This document shows positions 49,701 to 61,276 of a stretch of DNA of 64,000 nucleotides, piece after piece. The DNA lies in contig JARWKL010000005.1 of the NCBI GenBank assembly GCA_029961685.1, forward strand, positions 43,313,357 to 43,377,356, given 5' to 3'. How positions within the stretch are numbered: the first letter of the stretch is position 1; each line of letters begins with the position of its first letter. Under the pieces are notes generated by a model that was not told the origin of the DNA, ran no database searches, and worked only from the letters and a program-made list of their open reading frames with translations. Source of the stretch: Aristolochia californica. Its lineage: Eukaryota > Streptophyta > Magnoliopsida > Piperales > Aristolochiaceae. A program made the translations under genes and the position numbers.

Positions 49701-50724
49701 GGGTTGTGGTTCATCTCGCGGTCATCAGAATTTCAGGGCCTTCAAGTCTCCTGCAACTCAAAATTTGGCAGTTAAGTTGCATTAAGGGCTAGAGCTCTTT
49801 TTATTTTTGCGAGCTTCCCTTCATCGTAAGTTTAGCTTCTGGACTAGGAAAAAAACACAACCAGACCAGATTTTATAGGGGCGAAGTCACAATGCCATGT
49901 TTGTGCTTACGCTAAGATTGTATCTTTTTTTCTGTCATTAGCCTTAGAGAAGGCAGGCAGGTTCTCCTGAGGCGCCAAGAGGGATTCTGTCACCATGGAA
50001 CGAACCACAATCCCCAACTCCAGTGCTTACGTCGATATATCTCAACAGGACTCCTTTCTGGTGAGATCTAAAATCGAAGAATATTTGTATACACAATTCT
50101 TTTATTTTTCTTTTTCTTTTGAAGAACAGGAATTACACGAACAGGAACAAGGGGTATTTTAAATAGCTTTGCTTCCCACGAGGTAAGCAATTGCCTTTGA
50201 TTCAATTTTTCGGTCAGATGTACATCATAAATTTGATATATGAATAAAGCTTGGGACTTTTTGAGTTTAGTTTACAAGACATCAAGAACAAGCCTCTAAC
50301 TAGTCGATTGCATGTGACAAACTATAAGCCTCTCCAAAAATGGAATTCTATTTCATGCTACAGCCGCTTCATCAAGAACATTCTTCGCCCATTTCCATCA
50401 CCCAGAGGGGAGATTCCTTTCAGCATGTGTACACATTCTGATGATGCCATGCCAAGCCCTTCATTTCTAAAAGTAACAGCTCCATCTGTAGGTATCTTCC
50501 CCCTCAAAACCTTGAGCAAGGAGGCCATTGAAGCCAATCAATAGATTAGAATCGTGTCACTGGACAGTTGCAAATACAGCATTGATAACTTGCAGAACCA
50601 TTCAATCTGGTTGAACCGGTGAATCCTGTAAGATAGGAACCTGATAGACCTATAATGGCAGAAATCGCATCACTTTCTCTTGATTCTATCCCAGGACTCC
50701 CACGATTAATTTATGATGATTTAT
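46782..50724. other. intergenic, S2P protease to bromodomain gene
   Basis: Nearly 4 kb without a gene I can support. It begins with the protease 3' UTR and ends beside the bromodomain stop codon. One weak two-exon candidate at 49995-50153 is listed separately. No LTR or TIR was recognised. Confidence 0.45.
49995..50153 (+). other. weak candidate for a short two-exon reading frame
   Basis: ATG at 49995 stands in a good context (CACCATGG) and opens MERTTIPNSSAYVDISQQDS, then FL, before a GTGAGA donor at 50061. An AACAG acceptor at 50125-50129 would add ELHEQEQGVF and a stop. A CATTAG-like acceptor and a GTAAG donor lie upstream. The peptide matches nothing I know and may be chance or a gene fragment. 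Confidence 0.2.
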
Positions 50725-53700
50725 CTAAAGTTGTAATGCCAGATCAGGTTGCTGTGAATCTACCCGAATCCCAGAAGATTGCCGAACTGGAGATGCTGGT
50801 GGCTGGAAGCCAATATTCAAGTCTGGAGGAAGAGAGTCTCTCTTCTGTTTTGGCTGGCTATTTGGAAGAACACCCTGCCAAGGAGACTGCATGTGCAACC
50901 TTGACAAGTCTGGACTAGCATTATGAGGGAAAACACCAGCTCTACTATTTTGAAACCGTGAATCTTGGCTAACAACATTGGCAGCTTGTGGAAATGTCTG
51001 AGATGCAAAAATGTTCTCATGCATCATACTTATGGTATTATGAGGTTCACGAGTTGAGTCATACGGTGACGCAGGTCCAATTGACATCCATGCACGGGCT
51101 GCAGTGGCTGAGGCACTTGAATTGTCTCGTCTTGGAAATGAAACAGAGGACATAATCTGTGAATCAATGACTGTTGGCGAGTTCATGGAGTTTAGCTGGG
51201 GTGGACACTGTGACATTTTTCCAGAAAGCATTCTCATCAATTTAGCAGGATCATCCACTGGCTGTTGGGAGCTTGCAGTAAAAAAACATGGAGAGCCCCC
51301 TTGATGAACCGAAACTGAACTTAAAGGGACCCCACTGACCCTGTTGCTGTCAGAATTACTTGAAGCTTCACCATTTGGTAGCCCCATACTGTTATTCCTT
51401 GTCCGTGAAGTATTATAATTGGCAGGTTTTGCCTCGGGTTGTTTGAAAGGAGAGGCCACAAAATTCCTATTCCTTGAAACCATCTCTAACAGACTCGAGG
51501 ATGTCACTTCGGTACACTGCTCAGGTCTTCGTGAAGCTATGTCAATGGGAATGCTACTCGTTGAAGTAGAGCAACTAATTTCAACCGGCTTCATTGCAGC
51601 ACCCTCAGGCTTGGCAGGAACCATGGTTAATGGAATCTTTTGCTGTTGAGACATTGCCATTGCACTAAAGAAACCAGGCTTTGCTTCCAAAGGCAGCATC
51701 CTCATACTGGCCTCCTTAGAGGGATTGACAATCAATTGAGATGTTGACTCTGCTGTTGAATGCGTGGCAAGACCAAGGTGCACATTTTGACTGAAGTTCT
51801 GTGTAGTAGCCTTTGACTTCTCTACTGTGTCACCTTTGCTTGGTTCCGTTCTAGTGTAAGGTTTACTCTTACAAGCTAGCTGCTTTTCGGTGCAGTCCTC
51901 AAGTGTTAGTACTGGTGTTGGAAGTGGCTCATATTCCCCAACCCACCCCCTACCAAATCTGTAGCCTGCAGGTAATGCCTGCTCAATCCTCTTCGAAGCA
52001 ACTTTCCATGCAGTAGGTCCCAGAATAGCAGCAAAACGAGCTAAGCTCCTTGCATAAGAGTGATCTGCGTGAAGGCCAACCTGATTCAGAAGAATCAAAA
52101 GTCACATAAGTATAAAATCAACAACATTGGCAAAGCATTAGGTGATCTGCGACATACTGCAACCAGTTGCTTCACTTCACTCTCGAAAATTGAATACACA
52201 GACTCAGTTCTTGTCACTGGTTGATTAGACACATTGTAAGTTGCACGTCGATTTTCATCCAGCAGCTTTCTCCCAAATTTTGGCTGGAATCCCTTTGCTG
52301 CAACAGAATAAAAAGAGAAAAAACATCCAGAAAGAAATAAGTATCACAAAATGCATGGATAAGAGAACTTAGCAAATTGGGGACTTTTTTTTTTTTTTTT
52401 GAAAATGGTGAAATCTTAATTGCAATTTGCTGCCACAAGTTTACAAGCTTCAAAATGGGGAGTTTGACTCCGAACTTTCACAATATCCATAACAACACAT
52501 GCAACTTATCTGTGACTGACAGTGTCTACAGTGTTTCATACCAATAACAATTTCTTAAAAAGCAGCAGAGAAAAGGATTTCTTCAAAAAGAAAAAAATGT
52601 AAAAGACACACTTCATACTTCTAGCTGCGTCTATTGAATCAGATCACTTCATGAGTTATACCTGGAAGTTCTTCTATCTTGTCCATTTTGTTTTCGGCGG
52701 AATGAGAATTTTTATCAGTGGCAAGGTTATCAGCATGTCCTGGCTTCTCAACACTACCAGCTGTGGCTGTATTGATCAAGATACCCACATCACCAGCAGG
52801 GGCTATAGTAGTAACTGGGGAGACATCAGAACCAATATGTTCTGGTACTGATTTGGTCGAGGACTTTTTAAGTGGTGTTTCCACCACAGAGGTTAACTTT
52901 GTTTTTTGTGTTGTCTTTGGCTCATCAACCCTTAACTTCTCAAACCTCTTCTTTGCCAGTTCTTGAATGGCTTTTGCCTTCACAACAAAATGAACATCAT
53001 ATTGTTGATTTTGTTCTACAAAATAATGATTGAACAATGATAATAACCAAAAGTTTAGATTTTATCACCTGTCTGAAGTATATGGTGTCTGGTGCGTTAT
53101 ATTGCATGGCATTAGTGCAGATGAGAAAGACATCACCCTGCATTAAAATACAGACAGGCATGATGGTCATTTGACAAAGTATGAAAGCTAAGTGTCTACA
53201 TCATCTATCTTTCAAATACAATGTAGATCTTCATAATATCGAAGATATTCAAGTCTCCACATGCAATTGACTTCAATGTTCTTTTCAGTAACTCGAGCTA
53301 TGCACATGTATCGATTAAAAATTGAATTACATGCAAGAAAAAATGACCAGTGTACTCCAATGTAAGATCTTCCCCCTTTTTTCTGTTATGTGACATAGGG
53401 TCATCCCAGAACTTCATCTTCTGCTCTTATCTTCCTCTCTTCAAATTCACCTCATCTAACTTTGCTGAGTGATACTTCTAAGGTCATTTAAATGTCTAAA
53501 CGGTAAACTCCAAAGATATATGTTTTTGGTGCATTTTTGTCTGATATGAGGGACGAGTCTGCTTGCTACCACCACACTATGCAAAATGACACTGTGCGAG
53601 TTATCTGTGTTCAATGGCTTGCAACTCTTCCAACAGTGTTTTTTTCCTTGTGCGAGGTAGCTTCTTTTATCTCATTTCTTACAAGCAAGGAGGGTAATGC

Positions 53701-56154
53701 AAACTAAAAAAAAAGATGATCACTCTGTAACAAAGATAGAAAGGGGATATACCTACATCCAAAGATTATAAGCATATAATGTGATTCATTTAGAGAAGAA
53801 AATGAACAAAAGAATTATAAAACTGATTAAGAAATTTTCATTAGAACATCCAACTGTTTCATAACTAAAAATAAAAATCAGAACTTTCGATGCAATGAGA
53901 TCTATAAAGTTTTGGAAGACATGTTTGATAAATTGAACCTAATTTTAACACTGATAAATTTAGAAAAAAAAAAACACTTTATTTTGTCATAGTAGTTTGA
54001 GAACCAACGGAAACTACAACTTTCTTTTTTTGAAAATGAATGGGAACAACAACTGATGAATCAGTTTTTTCAGGAAAAAATTTAAAAAGAAAAAGAAAAA
54101 GATAAACAACAGTGGTGTAAAGTGAGTAGTTGAACAAGGCCATCAAATAAAGGATAGACAAGCATTTATTGGCGCATTTGTTTATCATTGGAAAACAGAG
54201 ATAATGCCAGGCGTTAAAATAATCCAAGCAAATAAAAATGGGTTTTTCTGGTGGAAACCATTGGGCATTGTGACTTGCAAGGTTCTAAGCTCCTAGTAAT
54301 GATTTTTCCAGATATCCACTTCAGAGGAAAACAGAAACTCAAGTTTCAAAATAACAAACTACATTGATGAGTAATCTGCAAACCTACAATCACACAGCAT
54401 TTTTTACCACTGTAGTGCTATAAGACAGTCTTCCATTGTCACACTGTAATAATTTCTTTTTTCAAAGGAGTCACACTGCATTATCGATATCTCAGAATAG
54501 TAAACACAATCTATCCCAAAAACTTTCACTCTGGGGTCAATTGAGAAGGGCAAGTCAATAAGAGGCTATAATACATGATAAGTAGTCAGTTAACAAATTG
54601 ATTAATTTTATCACTAACAATCCAGAGTGATGAAGGTCTCAACCACCAGAAAACATGTATTTTAGAAGAAGATAAAACAAGACATTTGCAACAAATATGT
54701 GCCTACAGGTGTCAGTCCAAGTACGAAAAATCCTACTCAAGCATGAAATAACACGAAGTGAGGACAGACTTAATTGAATAGAACAACATCAAAGGAACAC
54801 AGGATAAACAACAAGGAAAATGGAGGGTAAAAAAAACTAAGAAATCTCTACACAAATAGGACTGCCATTTACTCAGGAAACTTGCGCTAGAGACTAACCT
54901 CAAATTGCTCCAGAGTAGAGTAGGCCCCGGTAGCCAGCTTCTTCCTAACCGTCCCAAAGTCCATTGGATGCTTAATAACTTCATGATAGTCAGGCAGCTG
55001 CAATCTCAGTAGATTAAAACAAATTGAACAAGGACCCATAGCTTACATACAGAAATAAAAAAGAAAAATATGATCTTGGTTGACTTCGAGAATCCCAACC
55101 TCTTCTGGATCCACAGGCTCTGCATACACTCCGTAAGTGTCCTTCCTGCCAAGACACCAAGTACTCAATTTCAGTTCAACGAACTCCGTAAATGCAAAGC
55201 GAGTATAGAAACGAAGGAGAAGGGAATGATACCCACTTCTGAAGCTTATCGAGAATAAGCTCCAACACTTTTGCGTCCAGTAAAGGTGTGGCCGAGCTGG
55301 ACAACGGTGAGCCTGATTAAAATGAAAAACATTGGGTAATCCTCAGGAAGTCAGTAAGAGGTAAATACTTAGGTGTGACAAACGGAAACACCAGGAGGGG
55401 TACAAGTACAGCAGATACCCGAAGCAGAATCCGCACCAGTCTGTTCACGAGCTCTGCCTTGGTTTCCTTGCTGCTGGCAAAACCCAGAAAAGGAGAGAAT
55501 CAGTTTAGTAGGGCACATTTATAATAGGAAAGAGAGGAGGAATAAAAGAGAAAAGGTTAGTGACAGACAGTTGACTGAGACAAGAAAGGAGACAGCCAAA
55601 ATCAAATACGCCCACGAGTCAGACACAGAGGGAGAGGGGAGTGAAATCCTGAAGAGTGGACCGATTTGAAAAATGAGCAGCCCTTTGAATGGTCTCCACC
55701 CCCTCGCATCCAACAAGTATACAAAGAAAGATACCTTCTCATCACCAGATGCAATCGACCGTACGCACTCATCATCATCCCCATCAATATCATCGTCATC
55801 ATCATTACAGCCGTCGATTTTCCTCTTCTTCACAGGATGTTTACTCCTGTCGTCACCGTCGGAGGAATCGGTGGTCGCCGACTGCTGGTGGTTGTGGGCC
55901 CTAGGCGGCACTTTCAGAACCAACTTCAGCTTCTTCTCCCTCCTCCTCTCCTCCTCATCCTCCTCATCCTCAAACTCGTAAAAGTTGTCATAGTACTCGG
56001 AGTAATGATGCCGGTGGCGGGTGAGCTGGCGAAGGCTCCGGCGAGGGTCGGCCACCGGCCGACGAGCCTCGGATTCAGCACGAGGCGGCCTGCCCTTCTT
56101 CTTCTTCGTCGGCTTCTGCCCTTTCCTCGCCGTCGGCTCCGCGATCTTGCCCAT
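50725..56154 (-). CDS. bromodomain protein, BRD7/9-like (plant BRD1/2/13 type)
   Basis: Nine exons on the minus strand (56154-55735, 55473-55419, 55312-55237, 55145-55100, 54997-54899, 53137-53069, 52977-52662, 52297-52158, 52080-50725) give 858 aa. The N-terminus is basic (TARKGQKPTKKKKGRPPRAE, an AT-hook-like KKGRPPR) and then acidic (EFEDEEDEEE and a long Asp run). The bromodomain spans about residues 165-272: VYAEPVDPEELPDYHEVI, KHPMDFGTVRKKL, and NAMQYNAPDTIYFRQ with the acetyl-lysine-binding Asn. A second conserved block includes GFQPKFGRKLLDENRRATY and FGRGWVGEYEPLP. A Ser/Asn/Gln-rich tail ends SQQPDLALQL. Plant relatives are subunits of BAS-type SWI/SNF remodellers and bind acetylated histones in the nucleus. 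Exon 2 begins at a tandem CAGCAG acceptor. Intron 7 carries a probable LINE tail. Confidence 0.92.
52385..52460 (-). mobile_element. probable very short LINE 3' tail in bromodomain intron 7
   Basis: On the minus strand the sequence ends AAGATTTCACCATTTTC and then 16 A (T 52385-52400 on the plus strand). The LINE remnant in the inositol kinase intron ends AAGCTTCACCATTT plus poly(A), so both look like the same kind of 3' end. The flanks CAAATTGGGGACT and CAAAATGGGGAGT may be an imperfect target duplication. Confidence 0.45.
53163..54890 (-). other. large intron 5 of the bromodomain gene
   Basis: The 1.8-kb intron between 54899 and 53137 is AT-rich; no element or embedded gene was recognised. 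Confidence 0.6.
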
Positions 56155-57620
56155 CCGTCTTTTCTTCCGAACCTGGGTTTCTCTCTCCTCGCTCTATGTC
56201 TCTCTCTCCTCTTTCTTTACCGCGCCAGTTTTTTTATTCTTTTTTTCTTTTCCGCTGTTTTCAGCTTTCACCGAGCCGTCTTTTACCTCACAACCTAAGT
56301 CCGAGCTTAGAGCGCAGCTTTTCTATTCATCGAGCCTCAGGCTCGGACGAACGAATGATTGTTTCTTTACCGACCCCGTCCGTGGTCCGGTGCCGCAAGT
56401 CATAGGCAACGGTGGTATCTCGACCGGATGACCGGAAGAGAGGAGATAAACTTTTTAAATAATTAAATTTAACCCTCAAAATAAAATTAAAAAGAAAAGA
56501 ATCTTGACAAGCGTAGCGCGAGATCGTGACTGGCGTGTCGGGAAGCGAGTTGCCCACTTGGCTCGCTCTTTCTCTCTCTCCATCTTTTGACGTCAGCTGT
56601 GTTCACAGAATCAACGCTATCTCTCTCGCCTTTCGCCTCCTTACATTAATGTGGTTTGGTGAGGTCGCCCAGTCAATGTCGCGTCCACCAAATTAGTTGG
56701 CCCGCCCTCTGGGACCCACGCGGCAATTGTGGGCAGCAAGCCACCTGATCTTCCCAAGGCATATTTCACTGAATAAGAATACAAAACTGCGTTCGAATAA
56801 AACATCCGAGTGCAGATGAACGGAGAGCTCTTTGGACTGGATTTCTGTACTTCCTTGATTCCGATTCTCAGATCTTTGCTTCCATCTGTGCGGACACGCA
56901 AACAAGCAACAGTCAATCAATAAATTAAGATTCAAAATGGTGGATGTTCGTTGATGGAACAAAACGTAGATTTTTGCTGGATTTTCATGGTTTCGGATGC
57001 TGTGTTTTCTTGTAAGAAATGTGAAAACTTCCCAGTTTCAAAGCTGAACGATTTCTTCTGATATTCGTCTGCAATCGAGTTCTTCCTCCCCATAAAATTT
57101 GGGAAAAGAGTATGGCACCATGACTAATCCTTGTTTTTTGTTTTGTGTTTGGGAGTGTGGTATTTTAATGGATTAAAGAAGCTGCGGACAGAGAAAAAGC
57201 AGTCCTCGTGACTTGTCGAGACATGGCGTTAATGCGTTCCACCGTCAGAGTGAAGCAGAATCGCAGGGTAGAGGACTTCAATGCCAAAGGAATCACATGA
57301 ACATCGAGTGGTCTGAACAGGGATCGTAGTTTCGTAGTCACTGCGCCTTTTTCTTAGAATAATGTGAATATATTTCACCGTCTTGATTCTAAAAACTGTT
57401 GTTATGAACGTCATGTTCTTAAAATAAGAAGAACCAATTACAGAACTAAAACTGTCGAAACATTGGGTTTCTGGAACTGATCTCGTAAGTAGCAACCAGA
57501 ATTAAACATCTGGACCTGACAATATCGAATCAATCCGAACGCCCAAGTCCTTTTCGTACCCTGAAGTCTTATATTGCACTAATTCAAGTCGTCTGCGCCA
57601 ATCGAATTGCTCGTCGGCGG
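56155..57620. promoter_or_regulatory. bromodomain gene promoter region and intergenic DNA
   Basis: The 5' leader of the bromodomain gene is rich in TCTC runs (56180-56230). The rest shows no feature that I recognise. Confidence 0.4.
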
Positions 57621-57622
57621 AG

Positions 57623-58098
57623 ATGCTCTCGGACGGAAATTCTGGTGCTAGCATCCGAGCTCTATCTTTGCTGCAGAAGACAGGGTCGACCCTTCTTCGG
57701 TGGACGCAGAGTGCAGGAGTTGCCGTCGCATACCACGCGCCTCGAATCAGAGAAACAGCTGAAAAGGTTGGAGAAGAAAGCCATGGGTCGAGACGGCCGT
57801 CCAGCTCCGACAAATTCCGAACTTGATCTCGAATTAGGTAGGAATGGGACTAAAGAAGGATCTCTCCTATTTATATACCTTGGACGCCGTTCTTGAAGGT
57901 TTCAGTCCCGAATTTTCTCCACCTGATCCGACTCCCATGCAAACAACGCTTAAGGAACTCGTGTCTCGTAGCCGACGAATGGGAGTTGGTGACAATTTGG
58001 CGATTTGCTCTTGGTTGAACTTGTCAATTGGATCTTATTTCAGGCACACAGGGGGCTACGTCAGCGATCTTGACATTTTTGTCGAAGGATTTGTCTGA
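57623..58098 (+). other. unrecognised candidate coding region
   Basis: A frame at 57623-57826 (67 codons, starting MLSDGNSGASIRALSLLQKT) is followed by another at 57844-58098 (84 codons, ending IGSYFRHTGGYVSDLDIFVE and GFV). The stretch is richer in G+C than its surroundings and has codon-like spacing, which suggests real or former coding DNA. I recognise no family, and no splice between the frames is clear. Confidence 0.25.
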
Positions 58099-58100
58099 TA

Positions 58101-58218
58101 GAAAAGAAGAAAAATAAGAATTTTGATTATTATTATTCCAAAAATATTTAAAAAATAAATAATAATTAAATTATTAATTTTTGGAATAATAATAGTTAAA
58201 AAAATTCTTTTCTTTTCC
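58101..58218. mobile_element. hairpin-forming MITE-like element
   Basis: Inverted arms start GAAAAGAAGAAAAATAAG and continue through TTTGATTATTATTATTCC, and are mirrored by GGAATAATAATAGTTAAA and TTCTTTTCTTTTCC. The two arms (about 50 bp each) surround a short AT loop. ATA lies on both sides (58098-58100 and 58219-58221) and could be a target duplication. Confidence 0.55.
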
Positions 58219-58258
58219 ATAGCTGCTTTTAGAAATACAATTCGACCTCAATATATGA

Positions 58259-58368
58259 GTTAGCCAATACACCCAAAAAATCGATCTGTGGGATGTGGCA
58301 TACCCAGCTCTGATATTATGACAACGGCTAGCCAATACACCCAAAAGACCGATTTGTTAGGTGCGAAA
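58259..58368. repeat. imperfect direct repeat
   Basis: TAGCCAATACACCCAAAA occurs at about 58261 and again at about 58330, followed in both by a related CGATxTGT segment. The spacing is about 70 bp. Confidence 0.7.
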
Positions 58369-59370
58369 AAGTTACTGCCTACAAGAGTGGATGAAACCAC
58401 TATGACAAAACCATGATTTTTGTCAAGTTGACTAGCAATTGGGGTGAGTTGGATCAGATTTTGAATTGGGCGAGTTGAGTCATAAGAAAGAATCGACTCC
58501 TTCAACTTGTTTCAAGTTTCATCATAGAATCATTGAGTCTTGACCTAATTCAACCGATCAGACCCAAATTTTTATCTGTTCAACCCAAGTCCAGAGTCTT
58601 AATAAAAAAACACTATGTTAAAATAAATGGTGTTATGGAATCTCCATGTTTTATGTAACACTTAGAACACCCATTTTATTAAAAAAATTATAAAAATACA
58701 AAGCATGTGATTAGTAAATTGTCCATATCATAGTCATGAAGCTATGTCAAGGAAATTCTAATATAATATAAAATTTCACACATTTATATAAAATCTCATA
58801 TATTAAATTATCCGATAATATATTTATAATTATTAAAAATATTTTTTATCGTATGTGTCAAAATCATAGTAATTTACATTTTCAGTATTATCTGATTTTT
58901 CAAAGCATATTGTACAGAATATCCGAGGGCCATACTAGGTACATAATGTGTGAGTCAGGGACTTGTTTAAGCTGCGTGTCAGTGTGAGATCGAATCAGAT
59001 CTGTCCATTTATAGGAAGGAAGGGACCAGATTTCATCTCACCCCACAAAGTCTCATGGATGAAATATGAGCATCATAAAATCTCTTACTCTCGCTTTGAC
59101 GGTCAAAATCCCTTATCGCAAACCCAATCCATTCACCCAATGAGTCTCTCATTTCCCTCCACTCCTTTCCTCCGAATCACTCGCCCACACAAAAATTTGC
59201 CCAATACCGATTACTCTCTTCTCTACCTCCCCTCACCCTCCTTAGTCCTGCCCTTCCCTCCGCTCTTCTCTCTCTCTCTCCCTCTCCCTCTCCCTCTCCT
59301 TGCAGCTGAAGGATCGAGTGAGACTGATAATTTTTTTTTTATAGTTTGTTCTGATCAAATCCTGTTCAGA
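58369..59370 (+). promoter_or_regulatory. upstream region and leader of the ATP synthase gamma gene
   Basis: AT-rich DNA to about 58950, then a pyrimidine-rich leader with a CT/CCCTCT microsatellite at about 59265-59300, a common feature of plastid-protein gene leaders. The reading frame stays open upstream of the start (from 58963), but that part is CT-rich leader and resembles no protein. Confidence 0.5.
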
Positions 59371-60492
59371 ATGTCCTGCTCCAATCTCACAATGTGGGTT
59401 TCCTCCAAACCATCACTCTCCGACCCAAATCCCCTTTCTTCCCGATCTGTAATCATCCCCTTCCGTCTCCCTTCTTCCCCTTCTTCCCTTCCGAACCGTG
59501 CGTCTCCGTCCCAAATTCAGTGCGGTCTTCGAGATCTCCGGGATCGTATCGAGTCTGTCAAGAACACTCAGAAGATTACGGAGGCTATGAAACTTGTGGC
59601 TGCAGCTAAAGTCCGCCGTGCCCAGGAGGCTGTGGTTAACGCCCGACCTTTCTCTGAAACCCTCGTCGAAGTCCTTTACAACATCAACGAACAGCTTATG
59701 ACGGATGATATCGATGTTCCTCTCACCAAGGTGCGTCCGGTTAAGAAGGTCGCCCTCGTCGTCATCACCGGGGACCGTGGTCTCTGTGGTCCATTCAACA
59801 ACGCTATTTTGAAAAAGGCTGAATCGCGGATAGCGGAACTCAAAGTACTTGGGCTGGAATACACGGTTATCAGCGTCGGCAAAAAGGGTAATAGTTATTT
59901 CCTACGTCGACCTTATATTCCAGTTGATAGGTTCTTGGAAGGTGGGACTTTGCCCACCACGAAGGAAGCTCAGGCCATAGCTGATGATGTCTTTTCACTG
60001 TTTGTGAGCGAGGATGTTGATAAGGTGGAGCTTCTGTATACCAAGTTTGTGTCCTTGGTGAAGTCCGATCCCGTGATTCACACCTTGCTGCCTTTGTCTC
60101 CGAAAGGAGAGGTTTGCGATATAAATGGTATCTGTGTTGACGCGGCAGAGGATGAGCTGTTTAGACTGACCACTAAGGAAGGGAAATTGACTGTTGAGAG
60201 GGATACTGTGAGGACACCGACGCCTCAATTCTCTTCGATCCTGCAATTCGAGCAAGACCCAGTTCAGATTCTCGATGCCCTTTTACCACTTTATTTGAAC
60301 AGTCAGCTTTTGAGGGCTTTACAGGAATCTCTGGCTAGTGAGCTCGCAGCACGGATGAGTGCGATGAGTAATGCTTCAGATAATGCCAGTGAGTTGAAGA
60401 AGAGTCTCTCGATGGTTTACAATAGGCAGCGGCAGGCAAAGATCACCGGGGAGATCTTAGAGATCGTCGCTGGTGCCGAGGCTCTCATTTAA
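59371..60492 (+). CDS. ATPC1: chloroplast ATP synthase gamma chain
   Basis: One intronless frame of 373 aa. I start at 59371 (MSCSNLTMWVSSKPS) because this gives a typical plastid transit peptide of about 50 residues before the mature start near CGLRDLRDRIESVKNTQKIT. The gamma family blocks are present: ITEAMKLVAAAKVRRAQ, VVITGDRGLCGPFNNAI, and the C-terminal ASELKKSLSMVYNRQRQAKI plus TGEILEIVAGAEAL. The redox loop EVCDINGICVDAAEDE carries Cys249 and Cys255, the disulphide by which thioredoxin switches CF1 in the light; its presence marks the plastid, not the mitochondrial, form. The gamma shaft couples proton flow in CF0 to catalysis in CF1 on the thylakoid membrane. No defect was seen. Confidence 0.96.
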   Translation: MSCSNLTMWVSSKPSLSDPNPLSSRSVIIPFRLPSSPSSLPNRASPSQIQCGLRDLRDRIESVKNTQKITEAMKLVAAAKVRRAQEAVVNARPFSETLVEVLYNINEQLMTDDIDVPLTKVRPVKKVALVVITGDRGLCGPFNNAILKKAESRIAELKVLGLEYTVISVGKKGNSYFLRRPYIPVDRFLEGGTLPTTKEAQAIADDVFSLFVSEDVDKVELLYTKFVSLVKSDPVIHTLLPLSPKGEVCDINGICVDAAEDELFRLTTKEGKLTVERDTVRTPTPQFSSILQFEQDPVQILDALLPLYLNSQLLRALQESLASELAARMSAMSNASDNASELKKSLSMVYNRQRQAKITGEILEIVAGAEALI

Positions 60493-61276
60493 TTGGGGTT
60501 CGTCTGGTTCCATTCGGTTCTTCTCCGTCTCTTTACATTCTATTTTTGTGTCTATTTCATTCAAATATGAAACCTCCAAGTATCTTTTTTTTTGTGTTAT
60601 AATAGGCAAATTAATAACTATAATTCAAGGCTGCTGCAGTCCTACGTGAATTCTCTCTATGCCCTCTGTCGAACTCTTCCAGGAAGTCGATAATCATCTA
60701 AGCAATTTGCTCTTGGCTGCTGCAAATAAAAATAGCAGAAAGTTCTTGCAGTTCATTCCTAAATTCATCTGTTTATTAACTGAGCATATGTGATCTTTCT
60801 TGTGGCCATTCTGCAATCTCTTCTGTATCGGAATTTGAATGGTTTTAACTGTTTTATCTTTTATGTAGCTCGAACTAATCTTCCTGGAACCCTGAAACTT
60901 AAAATCCATCTGTGATCTTTAAAAAGTCCTGGGTTTAGGGACTGTCTATAGGCAAGATGAGGAAATCTTTAAAATCTTAGACAATTTGAAGGGTGACATG
61001 CTCCTCTAGGAACTGATGCAGCTAATTGCTGTAACACAACGATAGCCTCTTCAGTTGAATTTCTTGCCATCCCAGTGTAAAGTTTGAGATTCTGTCTTCC
61101 TCATTTCTGTAATGAGTTAAAACTGGTGTGTCTGTGAAGCAGAAGGCGGAGGTGAAGGGACCTGTGTATTTAATGGGTAAATACACGATTAATAAATTAC
61201 AAGTATAATATATAATTAAACCATAATTAAATATCTCTAAAATAGTAAAAAATCAAGTCATTTGTAATCTCCTTTA
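60493..61276. other. 3' flank of the ATP synthase gamma gene
   Basis: It contains the 3' UTR and AT-rich intergenic DNA up to the TIR element. No gene was seen. Confidence 0.5.

Noticed and set aside
50655..50918. 87-codon plus-strand frame at the bromodomain 3' end
   Set aside because: It is antisense to the last bromodomain exon, which ends in the expected family tail.
55666..56298. 210-codon plus-strand frame over bromodomain exon 1
   Set aside because: It mirrors the acidic and basic low-complexity runs of the real gene on the other strand.
58963..59370. N-terminal extension of the ATP synthase gamma frame
   Set aside because: It is an open pyrimidine-rich leader; starting at 59371 gives a transit peptide of normal length.
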